64,000 bases of DNA from JAPUEK01 sp963815355 (GCA_963815355.1 CAWFGJ010000018.1:90127-154126), one strand, 5' to 3'; numbered from the stretch's first letter, positions 17,952-27,133 are shown. Notes: generated by a model not told the origin, from the sequence alone. A program made the numbers and translations.

Positions 17952-19541
17952 TCAGCTTTCGCTGGTTGCCGTTTCTTCGGCGTCATCGGTTGCCGTCACA
18001 TCAATGCGGAAACTGCGCAGGATGAAATCCGGAACATGATCGCCCATGCCAACAACGCGGTCGCCGCCGCTGTAGTCGCGGGACGGCCGGCGTTCATCAC
18101 GGCGTTCGTCTTTGCGCTCTTCGCGCGGTCTGTCGCGACGCTCTTCCCGGCGGGGGGCTACGGCGCGGTCTTCAGGTGTGGCAACGAGGGTGGTTTCCGG
18201 CTCGGGCGCTGCAATGGGCTCGGGCAGGGGCGCGGCCACGACGACCGGTTCACGCTCTTCGCGGGGCGCGCGTTCACGGCGGTTGCGGCCACCCTCACGA
18301 GCACCTTCGCGCGGGGCACCATCACGGGCACCGCTGCGCGAACCGCGCTCTTCACGCGGGCGCTCGGGCCGATCAGACAGGCCTTCAAGCGCGCCATCGG
18401 GAACCTCACCACGCGGAATCGGCTGTTTCACCAGCGATTCGATGGCGCTGAGATACTTTTCATCCGATGGGACAGAGATCGTATATGCCTTACCCAAACG
18501 CCCGGCCCGGCCTGTCCGGCCGATGCGGTGAACGTAATCCTCTGGATGAGACGGGACGTCGAAGTTAAACACATGGCTAACGGCCGGAATGTCGAGGCCG
18601 CGGGCTGCCACGTCCGACGCGATCAGCAAGTGAACAGATCCGTCGCGGAAACCGTCCAGAGTGCGGGTGCGAACCGATTGGTCCAGGTCGCCGTGGATCG
18701 GTGACGCATTGAAACCATGTTGCTTCAGCGACTTGGCCAAAACATCGACGTCCATCTTGCGGTTACAGAAGATGATCGCATTGGTGCAGCTTTCGCCCTC
18801 GGCCCGGATCAGGGTGCGCAAGACGGCACGCTTTTCGGCAAAGCTGCGATCTTTGCGGCTTGGCTGGAACGAGAACAGCTTTTGTTCGATCGTGGTTGAG
18901 GCGGTTGCTTGCCGCGCCACTTCAATTTTCTCGGGCGATTTCAAGAAGGTCTTGGTGATCCGCTCAATCTCAGGCGCCATGGTGGCCGAGAAGAAGAGCG
19001 TTTGCCGTGTGGGTGGGGTCATCTGGAAGATGCGTTCGATATCAGGGATGAACCCCATGTCGAGCATCCGGTCGGCCTCATCCACCACCATAATCTGCAC
19101 GCCGGTCAGCAACAGCTTGCCGCGCTCAAAATGGTCCAGCAAGCGGCCGGGGGTGGCAATCAGCACGTCAACACCACGGTCAATCAGCTTGTCCTGTTCA
19201 CCAAAAGACACGCCGCCAATCAGCAGCGCTTTTGTCAGTTTGGTATGCTTGGCATAGGTATCAAAGTTTTCGGCCACCTGAGCGGCCAGTTCACGCGTTG
19301 GGGCCAGCACGAGGCTGCGAGGCATCCGCGCCCGCGCCCGGCCTTGGCCCAGAATGGTGATCATCGGCAGCGTAAAGCTGGCGGTTTTGCCGGTACCGGT
19401 CTGGGCAATGCCCAGAACGTCGCGGCCTTCCAGCGCATGCGGAATTGCCTGTGCCTGAATGGGGGTCGGGGTTTCATAGCCAGCTTCGGCCACGGCTTGG
19501 AGCACGCGGGGATCCAGCGCAAGGTCAGAGAATTTTGTCAT
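17952..19541 (-). CDS. DEAD-box ATP-dependent RNA helicase (RhlE-like)
   Basis: Unwinds RNA duplexes in ribosome assembly or mRNA turnover. Motifs in order from ATG 19541: the Q-motif region (PTPIQAQAIP), AQTGTGKTASF (motif I), TPGRLLDH, VVDEADRMLDMGF (motif II, DEAD), FFSATMAPE (SAT), IIFCNRK, DVAARGLDIP and HRIGRTGRAG (motif VI). The last 130 or so residues form an Arg/Glu-rich unstructured tail common in RhlE-like proteins. An in-frame upstream start (19667) would add 42 non-conserved residues and is rejected. The final product is 529 residues. Confidence 0.94.
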   Translation of the reverse strand: MTKFSDLALDPRVLQAVAEAGYETPTPIQAQAIPHALEGRDVLGIAQTGTGKTASFTLPMITILGQGRARARMPRSLVLAPTRELAAQVAENFDTYAKHTKLTKALLIGGVSFGEQDKLIDRGVDVLIATPGRLLDHFERGKLLLTGVQIMVVDEADRMLDMGFIPDIERIFQMTPPTRQTLFFSATMAPEIERITKTFLKSPEKIEVARQATASTTIEQKLFSFQPSRKDRSFAEKRAVLRTLIRAEGESCTNAIIFCNRKMDVDVLAKSLKQHGFNASPIHGDLDQSVRTRTLDGFRDGSVHLLIASDVAARGLDIPAVSHVFNFDVPSHPEDYVHRIGRTGRAGRLGKAYTISVPSDEKYLSAIESLVKQPIPRGEVPDGALEGLSDRPERPREERGSRSGARDGAPREGAREGGRNRRERAPREEREPVVVAAPLPEPIAAPEPETTLVATPEDRAVAPRREERRDRPREERKDERRDERRPSRDYSGGDRVVGMGDHVPDFILRSFRIDVTATDDAEETATSES

Positions 19542-19897
19542 CAGTGTCCTGAAGGTGCGGGATCGGCCCGCAAGAAAAGGATGGGACGCTGCTTTGACCG
19601 GGCGCCCCGGCGTCTGGGGCCGATCTGCCCCTTTCGCGCGCATAGCGGATATTACGGTCAGGGTCAAGCAATGCGCGGCATCTGTGAGGTGGTCAGGGAT
19701 TCCACACCATGCTTTCCTTAACGTCAGGTGCTATGGTTTTTGTATTGGAAAAGACGCCCGTTTAGCTGGGCATAACTTAAACCGTTCTTTCTACGGCCCT
19801 GTTTTTGCATCGGTTTCATGGCGATGCGCCCGAGTATTTTTGAAAAGTGAAAAGCCGCCGCAGTCCCCTGCGGCGGCTTTTGTCTTTCCTGGCGGTC
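19542..19897. other. 356-base interval between helicase and aldehyde dehydrogenase genes
   Basis: No gene is seen. On the minus strand, TTGACC (about 19664-19669), a 16-17 base gap and CTATGC/TATGCG form a weak candidate promoter about 100 bases before the helicase start. The distal part holds a GAGTATTTTTGAAAAGTGA repeat-like motif (about 19832-19850) and the terminator hairpin listed separately. There is no tRNA-like cloverleaf. Confidence 0.4.
19850..19881 (-). terminator. Rho-independent terminator after the aldehyde dehydrogenase gene
   Basis: A perfect 14-bp inverted repeat (AAAAGCCGCCGCAG and CTGCGGCGGCTTTT) with a four-base loop begins 17 bases beyond the stop of the minus-strand dehydrogenase gene. 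Because both arms carry A/T ends it could act in both directions. Confidence 0.88.
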
Positions 19898-21406
19898 TTA
19901 GTCGATGTCGAAGGTCACACCTTGGGCCAGGGGGAGGCTGCGGCCGTAGTTGATGGTGTTGGTGGCGCGGCGCATATAAGCCTTCCACGCGTCGGATCCG
20001 CTTTCCCGCCCGCCGCCTGTTTCCTTTTCACCGCCAAAAGCGCCGCCAATCTCGGCACCCGAAGGGCCGATGTTCACGTTGGCAATGCCGCAGTCAGAGC
20101 CCGCCGCGGATAAAAAGGCCTCTGTCTCGCGCAGGTCATTGCTGAAGATCGATGAGGAAAGCCCCTGGGGGACCGCGTTGTGCGCCTCCAGAACCTCGGA
20201 GAAATCTGTAAAGCGCATGACGTAAAGGATGGGCGCAAAGGTTTCGTGAACCACCGGGCCACATTGGCTGGGCATTTCAACCAAGGCAGGGCGAGCGTAA
20301 GCGCCGCCAAGCCCCTCGACAGATTCGCCGCCGTGCACAGTGCCACCCGCGGCGCGCGCCTGATCGAGGGCAGCTTGCATGCCCTGCAGCGCGGGTGCGT
20401 CGATCAGCGGGCCGACGAGCACGCCGGTTTCCAGCGGATTGCCGACCTTGACGCTCGCATAGGCCGCCTTCAGGCGCGGCATGAAGGCGTCATAAATGCT
20501 GTCATGGAGAAACAGACGGCGCAGCGTGGTGCAGCGCTGGCCCGCGGTCCCCATGGCGGAAAACGCCACGCCGCGCAGTGTCAGGTCCAGATCCGCCGCG
20601 GCGGTCACGATCGCGGCATTGTTGCCGCCAAGTTCAAGCAAGCTGCGGCCAAAGCGGGCGGCAACCTTGGGGCCAACCTCGCGCCCCATGCGGGTTGAGC
20701 CTGTGGCCGACACCAAGGGAACGAGCGGGCTGTCGACAAGCGCCTCGCCCAAGGCGCGCCCGCCGATCAGGCAGCTGGTCAACCCCGCCGGTGCATTACC
20801 CCCGGCAGCGTTGAAGCGGGCGATGGCCCGGTCCATCAGCGCTTGGGCTGCAAGTCCGGAAAGGCTTGCCTTTTCAGAGGGCTTCCAGACCACCGCATTG
20901 CCGCAGACCAGTGCCAGCGCGGTGTTCCATGACCAGACCGCCACGGGGAAGTTGAACGCAGAGATAACCCCAATCACCCCCAGTGGATGCCAGGTTTCCA
21001 TCATGCGGTGGCTGGGGCGCTCGGAGGCAATGGTCAGCCCGTAAAGCTGGCGTGACAGACCGACGGCAAAGTCGCAGATGTCGATCATCTCTTGCACTTC
21101 GCCAAGGCCTTCGGAGATCACCTTGCCGACTTCGATGGAGACGAGCCGACCCAGATCGGCCTTGGCCGCGCGCAGCTCTTCGCCCAGCAAACGCACCAGC
21201 TCACCCCGTTGGGGGGCCGGGGTGGTGCGCCAGCTCCGGTAGGCAGCGTTGGCTGCGGCGATGGCGGCCTGCGCGTCCTGCGGGCTGTGCTCAGCAAGGG
21301 CGAACAGCGTTTCGCCGGAGATCGGGCTGCGGGCGGGCATAGCGCCTTGGGTGAGGGTGACGCCAAGTTTGGCGAGCAGGTCATGGGTTTCAGCGGTCAG
21401 GGTCAT
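19898..21406 (-). CDS. aldehyde dehydrogenase, ALDH7/antiquitin (L-piperidine-6-carboxylate dehydrogenase) type
   Basis: NAD(P)-dependent oxidation of an aldehyde, most likely alpha-aminoadipate semialdehyde/piperidine-6-carboxylate in lysine breakdown. The catalytic Glu is in LLELGGNNAAIV and the catalytic Cys in GTAGQRCTTLRRLF. GTAGQRCTTLRR and the C-terminal GGEKETGGGRESGSDAWK are characteristic of the antiquitin group rather than of betaine-aldehyde-type enzymes. It has 502 residues, normal length. It appears monocistronic, with its own terminator. Substrate identity is inferred from family resemblance. Confidence 0.88.
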   Translation of the reverse strand: MTLTAETHDLLAKLGVTLTQGAMPARSPISGETLFALAEHSPQDAQAAIAAANAAYRSWRTTPAPQRGELVRLLGEELRAAKADLGRLVSIEVGKVISEGLGEVQEMIDICDFAVGLSRQLYGLTIASERPSHRMMETWHPLGVIGVISAFNFPVAVWSWNTALALVCGNAVVWKPSEKASLSGLAAQALMDRAIARFNAAGGNAPAGLTSCLIGGRALGEALVDSPLVPLVSATGSTRMGREVGPKVAARFGRSLLELGGNNAAIVTAAADLDLTLRGVAFSAMGTAGQRCTTLRRLFLHDSIYDAFMPRLKAAYASVKVGNPLETGVLVGPLIDAPALQGMQAALDQARAAGGTVHGGESVEGLGGAYARPALVEMPSQCGPVVHETFAPILYVMRFTDFSEVLEAHNAVPQGLSSSIFSNDLRETEAFLSAAGSDCGIANVNIGPSGAEIGGAFGGEKETGGGRESGSDAWKAYMRRATNTINYGRSLPLAQGVTFDID

Positions 21407-21612
21407 GGCTTGTCCTCAATCAGTTTGCGCGACTAAGCCTTGGGAATGGGGGCTTCGCAAGGGCAGCGCGCGCGCGTGAGGGCCAAAAATCGGGCAGGTT
21501 GCGCAGGAATTTCAAGCAGATTGCTAGGTTTTTTCGGCGAACTGTCAGGTTAAATCGGGCAGTTTCGCTGAACTGGTCGCCGTCCAAGATCACCCTGAAA
21601 GGTTAAAATATT

Positions 21613-22224
21613 CTATGCGCACAGGCTGCTGTGCAGGGTCGGTCGCCAGCCGTAAGCATAAAGGGCAACGATGGGGGCGGGTGTCAGCACGGTTACCGGG
21701 CCAGTGGGACGGGCAAACCCTGCGCCGTAGCCCGCAGGGGTATAGGGATAAAGGGCCGCGCCAACTGCCAGATACGGCCGGTCCTGCCACATAAGAAAGG
21801 TGGCGTCGGGCAGGTCTTGGGCCTGGGCGGAGAAGGTGCGCTGCTCGCGACCGTCAAGCCGCGCTGCGTGCAGGGTCGTATCGATTTCTGCCGCCGACGC
21901 CGGGCCAAAAAGCTGCGCCCAATGGGCCTTGAAAGCCAGATAGTCGGCACGGCGGCATTCGGCGCAAGGGCGGTGGCCAGCGGCACAGGCAACGGCTTCG
22001 TCCAGAAAAAACAACTCGGTATAGCGGCCGGGGGCCATCAGCGGGCGTTTGCGGTTCTTGAACGACAGCACGCAGGTAATCCAATGCGGATGCTTCCAGC
22101 GCGCGCGGGTCAACTGACCCTGATCATCGTGCAGGATGCCGCGATTGCCCATGAACTGCCCGCGCGCCGGATCCGAGATCAAACGCCCATCGGGCTGCAC
22201 GCGGTTCTGGCGGGAGAGGGGCAT
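21613..22224 (-). CDS. conserved hypothetical protein with CxxC motif
   Basis: A 203-residue protein with no domain I can name. A Cys-rich patch GHRPCAECRRADY (C87, C90) recalls zinc-binding knuckles such as that of Ada, but only this fragment is similar. Aromatic and Pro-rich segments dominate the C-terminal half, and there is no signal peptide or membrane helix. ATG 22224 is the natural start. It stands 34 bases after the prfC stop on the same strand and may be co-transcribed with it. Proteins like this occur in other Rhodobacteraceae (from memory). Confidence 0.65.
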   Translation of the reverse strand: MPLSRQNRVQPDGRLISDPARGQFMGNRGILHDDQGQLTRARWKHPHWITCVLSFKNRKRPLMAPGRYTELFFLDEAVACAAGHRPCAECRRADYLAFKAHWAQLFGPASAAEIDTTLHAARLDGREQRTFSAQAQDLPDATFLMWQDRPYLAVGAALYPYTPAGYGAGFARPTGPVTVLTPAPIVALYAYGWRPTLHSSLCA

Positions 22225-22258
22225 GCGGGGCCTTTGTCCTGTGCCCCGCCTGCGCGGG

Positions 22259-23857
22259 TTACACCATCATTTCCTTGGTCGCGGTCAGCTTGAGCTTGGG
22301 GTAATCCCGCTCAATCCGGTCAATGTCCCATTTCAGGCGGGTCAGGAACACGGTGTCACCGTCACTGTCGACCGCGACATGGCCCTTGTTTACGTTGATG
22401 AATTTCTCCATCTCGTCCTTGGGGCCCTTGACCCAGCGGGCAGAAGTGAACTGGCTGCCTTCAAACCGGACGGGGAGCGAGTATTCCTGTTCGATCCGGC
22501 TGGCGAGCACCTCGAATTGCAAAGCCCCCACGACGCCCACGATATAGCCAGAGCCGATCATGGGTTTGAAGACCTTGGCCGCGCCCTCTTCGGCGAATTG
22601 CATCAGGGCCTTTTCCAGATGCTTGGCTTTCAGCGGGTCCATTGCCCGCACGCCCTGCAAAAGCTCTGGAGCAAAGGAGGGGATGCCGGTAAAGCGCAGC
22701 GCCTCGCCCTCGGTCAGGGCATCGCCGATCCGCAACTGGCCGTGGTTGGGGATGCCGATGATGTCACCTGCCCAAGCTTCTTCGGCCAGTTCACGATCGG
22801 CGGCCAGAAACATCACCGGGTTGGCGATGGCCATCTGCTTTTTGCTGCGCACATGGGTCAGCTTCATGCCGCGTTCGAAATGCCCCGAGGCGAGGCGCAC
22901 AAAGGCAACGCGGTCACGGTGCTTGGGGTCCATGTTCGCCTGCACCTTGAAGACGAAACCGGTCACCGGCGGCTCTTCGGGCGAGATCATCCGCTCGGAT
23001 GCTTTTTGCGGCTGCGGCTCGGGGCCGAACTCGGCCATGCCGTCCATGAGTTCCTTGACGCCAAACGAGTTGATTGCCGAGCCAAACCAGATCGGCGTCA
23101 TGGAGCCGTTCAGCACCGCAGCGCGATCAAAGGCGGGCAGCAATTCGCGTGCCATTTCAATCTCTTCGCGAAACTTCTTCAACAACTCGGCGGGGACATG
23201 TTCGGCCAGTCTTGGGTCATTCATGCCGTTGATTTTGACCGATTCCGCAACCTTGTTGCGATCGGCGCGGTCCATGATTTCGAGGCGGTCATGCAAGAGA
23301 TCATAGGCCCCCACAAAATCGCGGCCCATCCCGATGGGCCAGCTTGCCGGGGTGACGTCAATCGCAAGGTTTTCTTGGATTTCGTCAATGATCTCAAAGG
23401 TGTCGCGGCTTTCCCTGTCCATTTTGTTACAAAACGTCAGGATCGGCAAATCGCGCAGGCGGCAGACCTCAAACAGCTTTTGGGTCTGGCTTTCCACGCC
23501 TTTGGCCCCGTCGATCACCATGATGGCCGCGTCAACGGCGGTCAGGGTGCGGTAGGTATCTTCGGAGAAATCCGAGTGGCCGGGCGTGTCGACAAGATTA
23601 AAGCGATACTGGCGGAAATCAAAGCTCATCGCCGAGGCGGAAACCGAGATGCCGCGATCCGCTTCGATCTTCATAAAGTCGGACCGGGTGCGCCGTGCTT
23701 CGCCCTTGGCGCGCACCTGACCGGCCATCTGGATGGCGCCCCCGAACAGCAGGAACTTTTCGGTCAATGTGGTTTTGCCAGCATCGGGGTGCGAAATGAT
23801 CGCAAAGGTCCGGCGGCGGGCGATTTCGGGCGGAAGGGGGGCGCGATTGTCAAGCAT
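22259..23857 (-). CDS. prfC: peptide chain release factor 3 (RF3)
   Basis: Translational GTPase that recycles RF1/RF2 from the ribosome. G-domain motifs are SHPDAGKTTLTEK (G1), DTPGHSDFSEDT (G3) and FCNKMDRESRD (G4). They are followed by the EF-Tu-like domain II and the RF3-specific C-terminal domain. The 532 residues match E. coli RF3 (529). No truncation or unusual residue was seen. Confidence 0.96.
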   Translation of the reverse strand: MLDNRAPLPPEIARRRTFAIISHPDAGKTTLTEKFLLFGGAIQMAGQVRAKGEARRTRSDFMKIEADRGISVSASAMSFDFRQYRFNLVDTPGHSDFSEDTYRTLTAVDAAIMVIDGAKGVESQTQKLFEVCRLRDLPILTFCNKMDRESRDTFEIIDEIQENLAIDVTPASWPIGMGRDFVGAYDLLHDRLEIMDRADRNKVAESVKINGMNDPRLAEHVPAELLKKFREEIEMARELLPAFDRAAVLNGSMTPIWFGSAINSFGVKELMDGMAEFGPEPQPQKASERMISPEEPPVTGFVFKVQANMDPKHRDRVAFVRLASGHFERGMKLTHVRSKKQMAIANPVMFLAADRELAEEAWAGDIIGIPNHGQLRIGDALTEGEALRFTGIPSFAPELLQGVRAMDPLKAKHLEKALMQFAEEGAAKVFKPMIGSGYIVGVVGALQFEVLASRIEQEYSLPVRFEGSQFTSARWVKGPKDEMEKFINVNKGHVAVDSDGDTVFLTRLKWDIDRIERDYPKLKLTATKEMMV

Positions 23858-23899
23858 CTGGCGGCTATAGCGCTAAGGCGGCGGCACGTCCAGAAGCGG

Positions 23900-24913
23900 C
23901 TAGCGCGTCGTCCCCTTGCTGCGGGTTTTATACAAGGATTTCGGCCCGACCGCCGCCAGAAACTGCCGCCCGGCCTCCGTTCCGAAGTGTTGGTTCTGGC
24001 TGAGACCCGGAAACCGTTCGCGCACATCGGCGGACAGATCGCCGGGCAGGCGGCTGACGGTGGCGTCATTGACCATCAGGCTTTCGGCGGGCACGCCTTC
24101 GGCATAGATGATTTCGTGCTTGTCGAAGACGAGGCTGAAGTAATCGGCAAAGCCGCCCTCGCGCAGAAAAACCCGCTCACCATCCACCAGATGCTTGGCC
24201 TGCACGAGCAACTCTGACGTTTTCAGGCCCGCGCGCCGTTCCCGCTGATAAAGAAACATGCGGTGATGTTGGCTGACAATCAGGTCACCCGCATTGCCCA
24301 GCGTTCCGGTCGTGATCACGACCGGGGCAAAGGCACCGACGGCCTTCAGCGTCGCGCGGCCGATCCAGCGGATCGGCTGGCCGCCGTGATCGCGCGTCAG
24401 CACCCTGTCGTCCGCGTTCAGCGACTCAATCGGGGCCTGTTCGCCCGTGGCCAGCGTGATCATCGTGCCGCGCAGGAAAGACACGCAGAGCAGATCAGAC
24501 AGGCCGGTATCCTCGGGTGCGTCTTCCACCATCAGCAGGGTATAATCGGTGCGTGCGGCGATCGGGGACAGGGGCAGAGCAAAGCGCGCGCCATCGGGCA
24601 GGGTCAGCAGCAGAATTTCCACCCGCTCGCCTTCTTCGCCCATCAGGGCAAAGCGCGCGGCGAGGTGCACGGTTTCGCCCGGAATGCCGACGGCGCTGCC
24701 CTCGGCCACCACTTGCCCGCCGGATTCGGTCCGCCGCAGCACAAGGCGCAACGCGCTGCGGTGGTCGTCCATCTGGTAGATGTCGCCGGGGCAGACCTCA
24801 CCGGGGCCCATCAGCCCGTCGCCCTGGTTGACGCCGTGGCTTACGAAGATGTCGTCGGCATGCAGAACTTGGCAGGCTTGACCGGGAAGCGGGGATTGGC
24901 TGGTTCGTGCCAT
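23900..24913 (-). CDS. Hint-domain protein (Hint_2 type)
   Basis: A 337-residue protein with a Hedgehog/intein-like fold in its second half (about residues 148-300). Its block A is SFLRGTMITLATGEQAPIES, followed by DDRVLTRDHGGQPIRWIG and SQHHRMFLY (block B-like). Such proteins are abundant in Rhodobacteraceae and are often exported calcium-binding-type proteins; their processing function is poorly known. The usual first residue of block A is Cys; here Ser occupies that place. The N-terminal part (about 1-145) is unassigned. It is divergent from the ABC ATPase gene. Confidence 0.85.
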   Translation of the reverse strand: MARTSQSPLPGQACQVLHADDIFVSHGVNQGDGLMGPGEVCPGDIYQMDDHRSALRLVLRRTESGGQVVAEGSAVGIPGETVHLAARFALMGEEGERVEILLLTLPDGARFALPLSPIAARTDYTLLMVEDAPEDTGLSDLLCVSFLRGTMITLATGEQAPIESLNADDRVLTRDHGGQPIRWIGRATLKAVGAFAPVVITTGTLGNAGDLIVSQHHRMFLYQRERRAGLKTSELLVQAKHLVDGERVFLREGGFADYFSLVFDKHEIIYAEGVPAESLMVNDATVSRLPGDLSADVRERFPGLSQNQHFGTEAGRQFLAAVGPKSLYKTRSKGTTR

Positions 24914-25226
24914 GATGTGCAGGGTAACTCACTTGATCTAAACGGGGACGCCACGCGCCCTTCTACCTCCCCACAAGGCACTGCCAAGGTTAATCTTTTG
25001 CAAAGGCCGCGTCAAACTGCCGGGCGGGGCGGGCGGAAAGGGGAAACGTCGGGCAGAGTTGGGGGGGATTGTGAGCCGCCGCGCAACGATGGCAATTCGT
25101 TTGGCAATTGGCGGCGGGGCGATGCGAATGCAACGCTTTGACGCGGTTGGAAGGTTGGGCTGAGGTCTTGCCGGTAGGCCATCCCCCTGCTATCGCAGTA
25201 TCCGAGCAATTCTATCGGATACAGAT
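24914..25226. other. 313-base divergent intergenic region
   Basis: Lies between the Hint protein gene (minus) and the ABC ATPase gene (plus). It contains G-rich low-complexity sequence and no coding potential. On the plus strand, TTGCCG (25168-25173), 17 bases, then TATCGC (25191-25196) is a weak promoter candidate whose transcript would begin close to the GTG start of the ATPase gene. Confidence 0.4.
25199..25221. promoter_or_regulatory. inverted repeat just upstream of the ABC ATPase start
   Basis: TATCCGA-9 bases-TCGGATA is a perfect 7-bp inverted repeat ending five bases before the GTG start at 25227. It could be an operator or an mRNA hairpin. No Shine-Dalgarno sequence is visible between it and the GTG. 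Confidence 0.45.
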
Positions 25227-26312
25227 GTGAGCCCGCCCCGCCTTCAAATCCAATCCCTTAGCCGCAGCTTTGGCGGGCGTCAGGTGGTGTCGGAGGTGTC
25301 TTTGGATGTGGCTGCCGGGCAGGTGACCTGCCTGCTGGGGCCATCGGGTTGCGGGAAATCCACCACGTTGCGGATGATCGCCGGGGTAGAAACCCCGGAC
25401 GCTGGCAGAATTTTCCTTGACGGGCGTGAGGTTTACGGGCCGCACCTAAACCTTCCACCAGAGGCGCGGGGGGTGGGGCTGATGTTTCAGGACTTTGCGC
25501 TGTTCCCGCACCTGACCGTCGCGGGCAATGTGGCGTTCGGGCTGAAGGGCGACAAGGCAGCGAAGATGAGCCGTGTCGAGGAACTGCTTGAAAAGGTGAA
25601 CCTTTCCGGCTTTGCGGCCAAACATCCACATGAGCTGTCGGGGGGGGAGCAGCAGCGCGTCGCACTCGCCCGCGCGCTGGCACCGCGCCCCAAGGTCATG
25701 CTGATGGATGAGCCGTTCTCGGGGCTGGACAACCGGCTGCGCGACGGCATCCGCGATACCACGCTGGAGGTGCTGAAGGCCGAGGGGGCGGCGGTCTTGC
25801 TGGTTACCCATGAGCCGGACGAAGCGATGCGGATGGCGGATGAAATCGCGCTGATGCGCGACGGGCAGATCGTGCAGCAGGGCGCGCCCTACAACATATA
25901 CAACACCCCTGTCGACCGGGCCGCCGCGGCTTTCTTTAGCGATATCAATGTTATATGCGGAACGTCGCGCGGGGCTTTGACAGAGACGGCCTTTGGCGCG
26001 TTTCTGACGCCGGGCCATGCGGACGGGGCCGCGGTGGAGATTGTCATCCGCCCGCAGCACCTGAAAATCGACTTTGACCGGGCCGGGCGCGGGCCCAATC
26101 CCACGCCGCAAGACGGCACGGCGGCGCGCGGAGTGGTGACGCGCGCGCGCTATCTGGGGCGCGAAAGTCTGGTCGATTTCGCGATGGATTTTGACGGGAA
26201 ATCGCTGACTGCCTCGGTGCCGGGGGTGTTTTTGCCCAAAACGGGGGCGGCGTTGTGGCTGATGATCCGGCGGGATCGCTGCTTTGTGTTTCCGGCGGGT
26301 GGGGCGGCGTAG
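25227..26312 (+). CDS. ABC transporter ATP-binding protein, ferric-iron (FbpC)-like
   Basis: ATPase subunit of an importer. The Walker A motif is GPSGCGKST, the signature LSGGEQQR and Walker B VMLMDEPFSGLD, followed by the H-loop in LLVTHEPDEA. The C-terminal part (about 240-360) is a TOBE-like regulatory domain (VVTRARYLGRESLVDF). The overall pattern resembles FbpC/PotA-like importers, with Fe(III) or spermidine-type substrates possible. No permease or binding protein gene is adjacent, so its partners must lie elsewhere. The GTG start at 25227 has no obvious ribosome binding site; leaderless translation is possible. Confidence 0.88.
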   Translation: MSPPRLQIQSLSRSFGGRQVVSEVSLDVAAGQVTCLLGPSGCGKSTTLRMIAGVETPDAGRIFLDGREVYGPHLNLPPEARGVGLMFQDFALFPHLTVAGNVAFGLKGDKAAKMSRVEELLEKVNLSGFAAKHPHELSGGEQQRVALARALAPRPKVMLMDEPFSGLDNRLRDGIRDTTLEVLKAEGAAVLLVTHEPDEAMRMADEIALMRDGQIVQQGAPYNIYNTPVDRAAAAFFSDINVICGTSRGALTETAFGAFLTPGHADGAAVEIVIRPQHLKIDFDRAGRGPNPTPQDGTAARGVVTRARYLGRESLVDFAMDFDGKSLTASVPGVFLPKTGAALWLMIRRDRCFVFPAGGAA

Positions 26313-26348
26313 GCGGCTCTTCCGGCTTTCTTCTTTCGATCTTCTTTT

Positions 26349-26369
26349 GATCTTCCTGCGGGGAAGATC
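26349..26369. terminator. possible stem-loop between convergent genes
   Basis: GATCTTCC-TGCGG-GGAAGATC is an 8-bp perfect stem in the 76-base gap between the ABC ATPase gene and the convergent yafY-like gene. There is no clear T-run on the plus strand, so its efficiency as a terminator is doubtful. Confidence 0.4.
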
Positions 26370-26388
26370 CTGTGCGGCGGCCGCAACT

Positions 26389-27087
26389 TTATTGCGTATC
26401 GCGCGTCTCGTGGCTTGCCGCCGCTTCCAGCACGCGCAGATCGGACAGGCGGCGGCCGGGTTCGGCGGCAAAACGCTCGCCCGTGGGGCTTACGGCCAGC
26501 AGGCGGTCAAGACGGAAGCGGCGAAACCCGGCTTGCTGTTCGCACCACGCCGCAAGGGTCCAGACGCGGGATTTCAGATCCAGATGCAGGGGGCGGATGT
26601 CGCTGTGGCTCTCTAATCCCGAGGGTTCGATGTAGCTGACCGTCAGCCGTTCGCGCGCCCGGATTGCCTGCCGGAGCAGCGGCAGGTGCGAGGGTGGGCG
26701 CGGGCTTCGCCGTCGGGCGGGGGCGAAGATGTCGTCATCCGCCACACCGACCGGGGCGGGGGTGATGGCGGCGATTTTCTCGGCAAGGCTGCGGGCGGCG
26801 CGGGACAAGGTGGTGTCCTCGCCCGCAGCGATCTGGCGCAGGCCCGCGCGCAGGGCATCCAGTTCCGCCGCCGCCAGCATCAGCGGTGGCAGGGTCATCG
26901 GCGCGCGCAGGATATAGCCCACGCCGCGTTCGCCTTCGACCGGCAGGCCAGAGGTGGCCAGCGTCGCCATATCGCGCCAGACGGTGCGGGTGGACACGCC
27001 CAGGGCCGTGCCGATGTCGGCGGCCCGGTGCAAGCGCCCGTCCCGCAGAATCTGGATCAGGTCATAGAGGCGGTCGGTGCGGCGCAT
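26389..27087 (-). CDS. YafY/WYL-type transcriptional regulator
   Basis: DNA-binding regulator of 232 residues. The N-terminal winged HTH_11-type domain has RTDRLYDLIQILRDGRLHRA and ALGVSTRTVWRDMATL. The central and C-terminal WYL-like domain (about 130-215) has VSYIEPSGLESHSDIRPLHL and a WTLAAWCEQQAGFRRFRLDR segment. WYL proteins sense small ligands and often act on adjacent divergent genes. A dyad in the divergent region toward tatA (27116-27133) is a candidate binding site. Confidence 0.88.
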   Translation of the reverse strand: MRRTDRLYDLIQILRDGRLHRAADIGTALGVSTRTVWRDMATLATSGLPVEGERGVGYILRAPMTLPPLMLAAAELDALRAGLRQIAAGEDTTLSRAARSLAEKIAAITPAPVGVADDDIFAPARRRSPRPPSHLPLLRQAIRARERLTVSYIEPSGLESHSDIRPLHLDLKSRVWTLAAWCEQQAGFRRFRLDRLLAVSPTGERFAAEPGRRLSDLRVLEAAASHETRDTQ

Positions 27088-27115
27088 CTGGCTTCTTTGG
27101 CTAGGGGGTAGGCAA

Positions 27116-27133
27116 CTGACATATAGCTGTCAG
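27116..27133. promoter_or_regulatory. inverted repeat between yafY-like gene and tatA
   Basis: CTGACA-TATAGC-TGTCAG is a perfect 6-bp dyad 29 bases upstream of the regulator's start codon. It is well placed for autoregulation. Whether it also affects tatA, 122 bases away, cannot be told. Confidence 0.5.

Noticed and set aside
23900..24913. Intein
   Set aside because: The Hint region is C-terminal in a stand-alone protein, with no flanking extein of a known host protein and no homing endonuclease domain.
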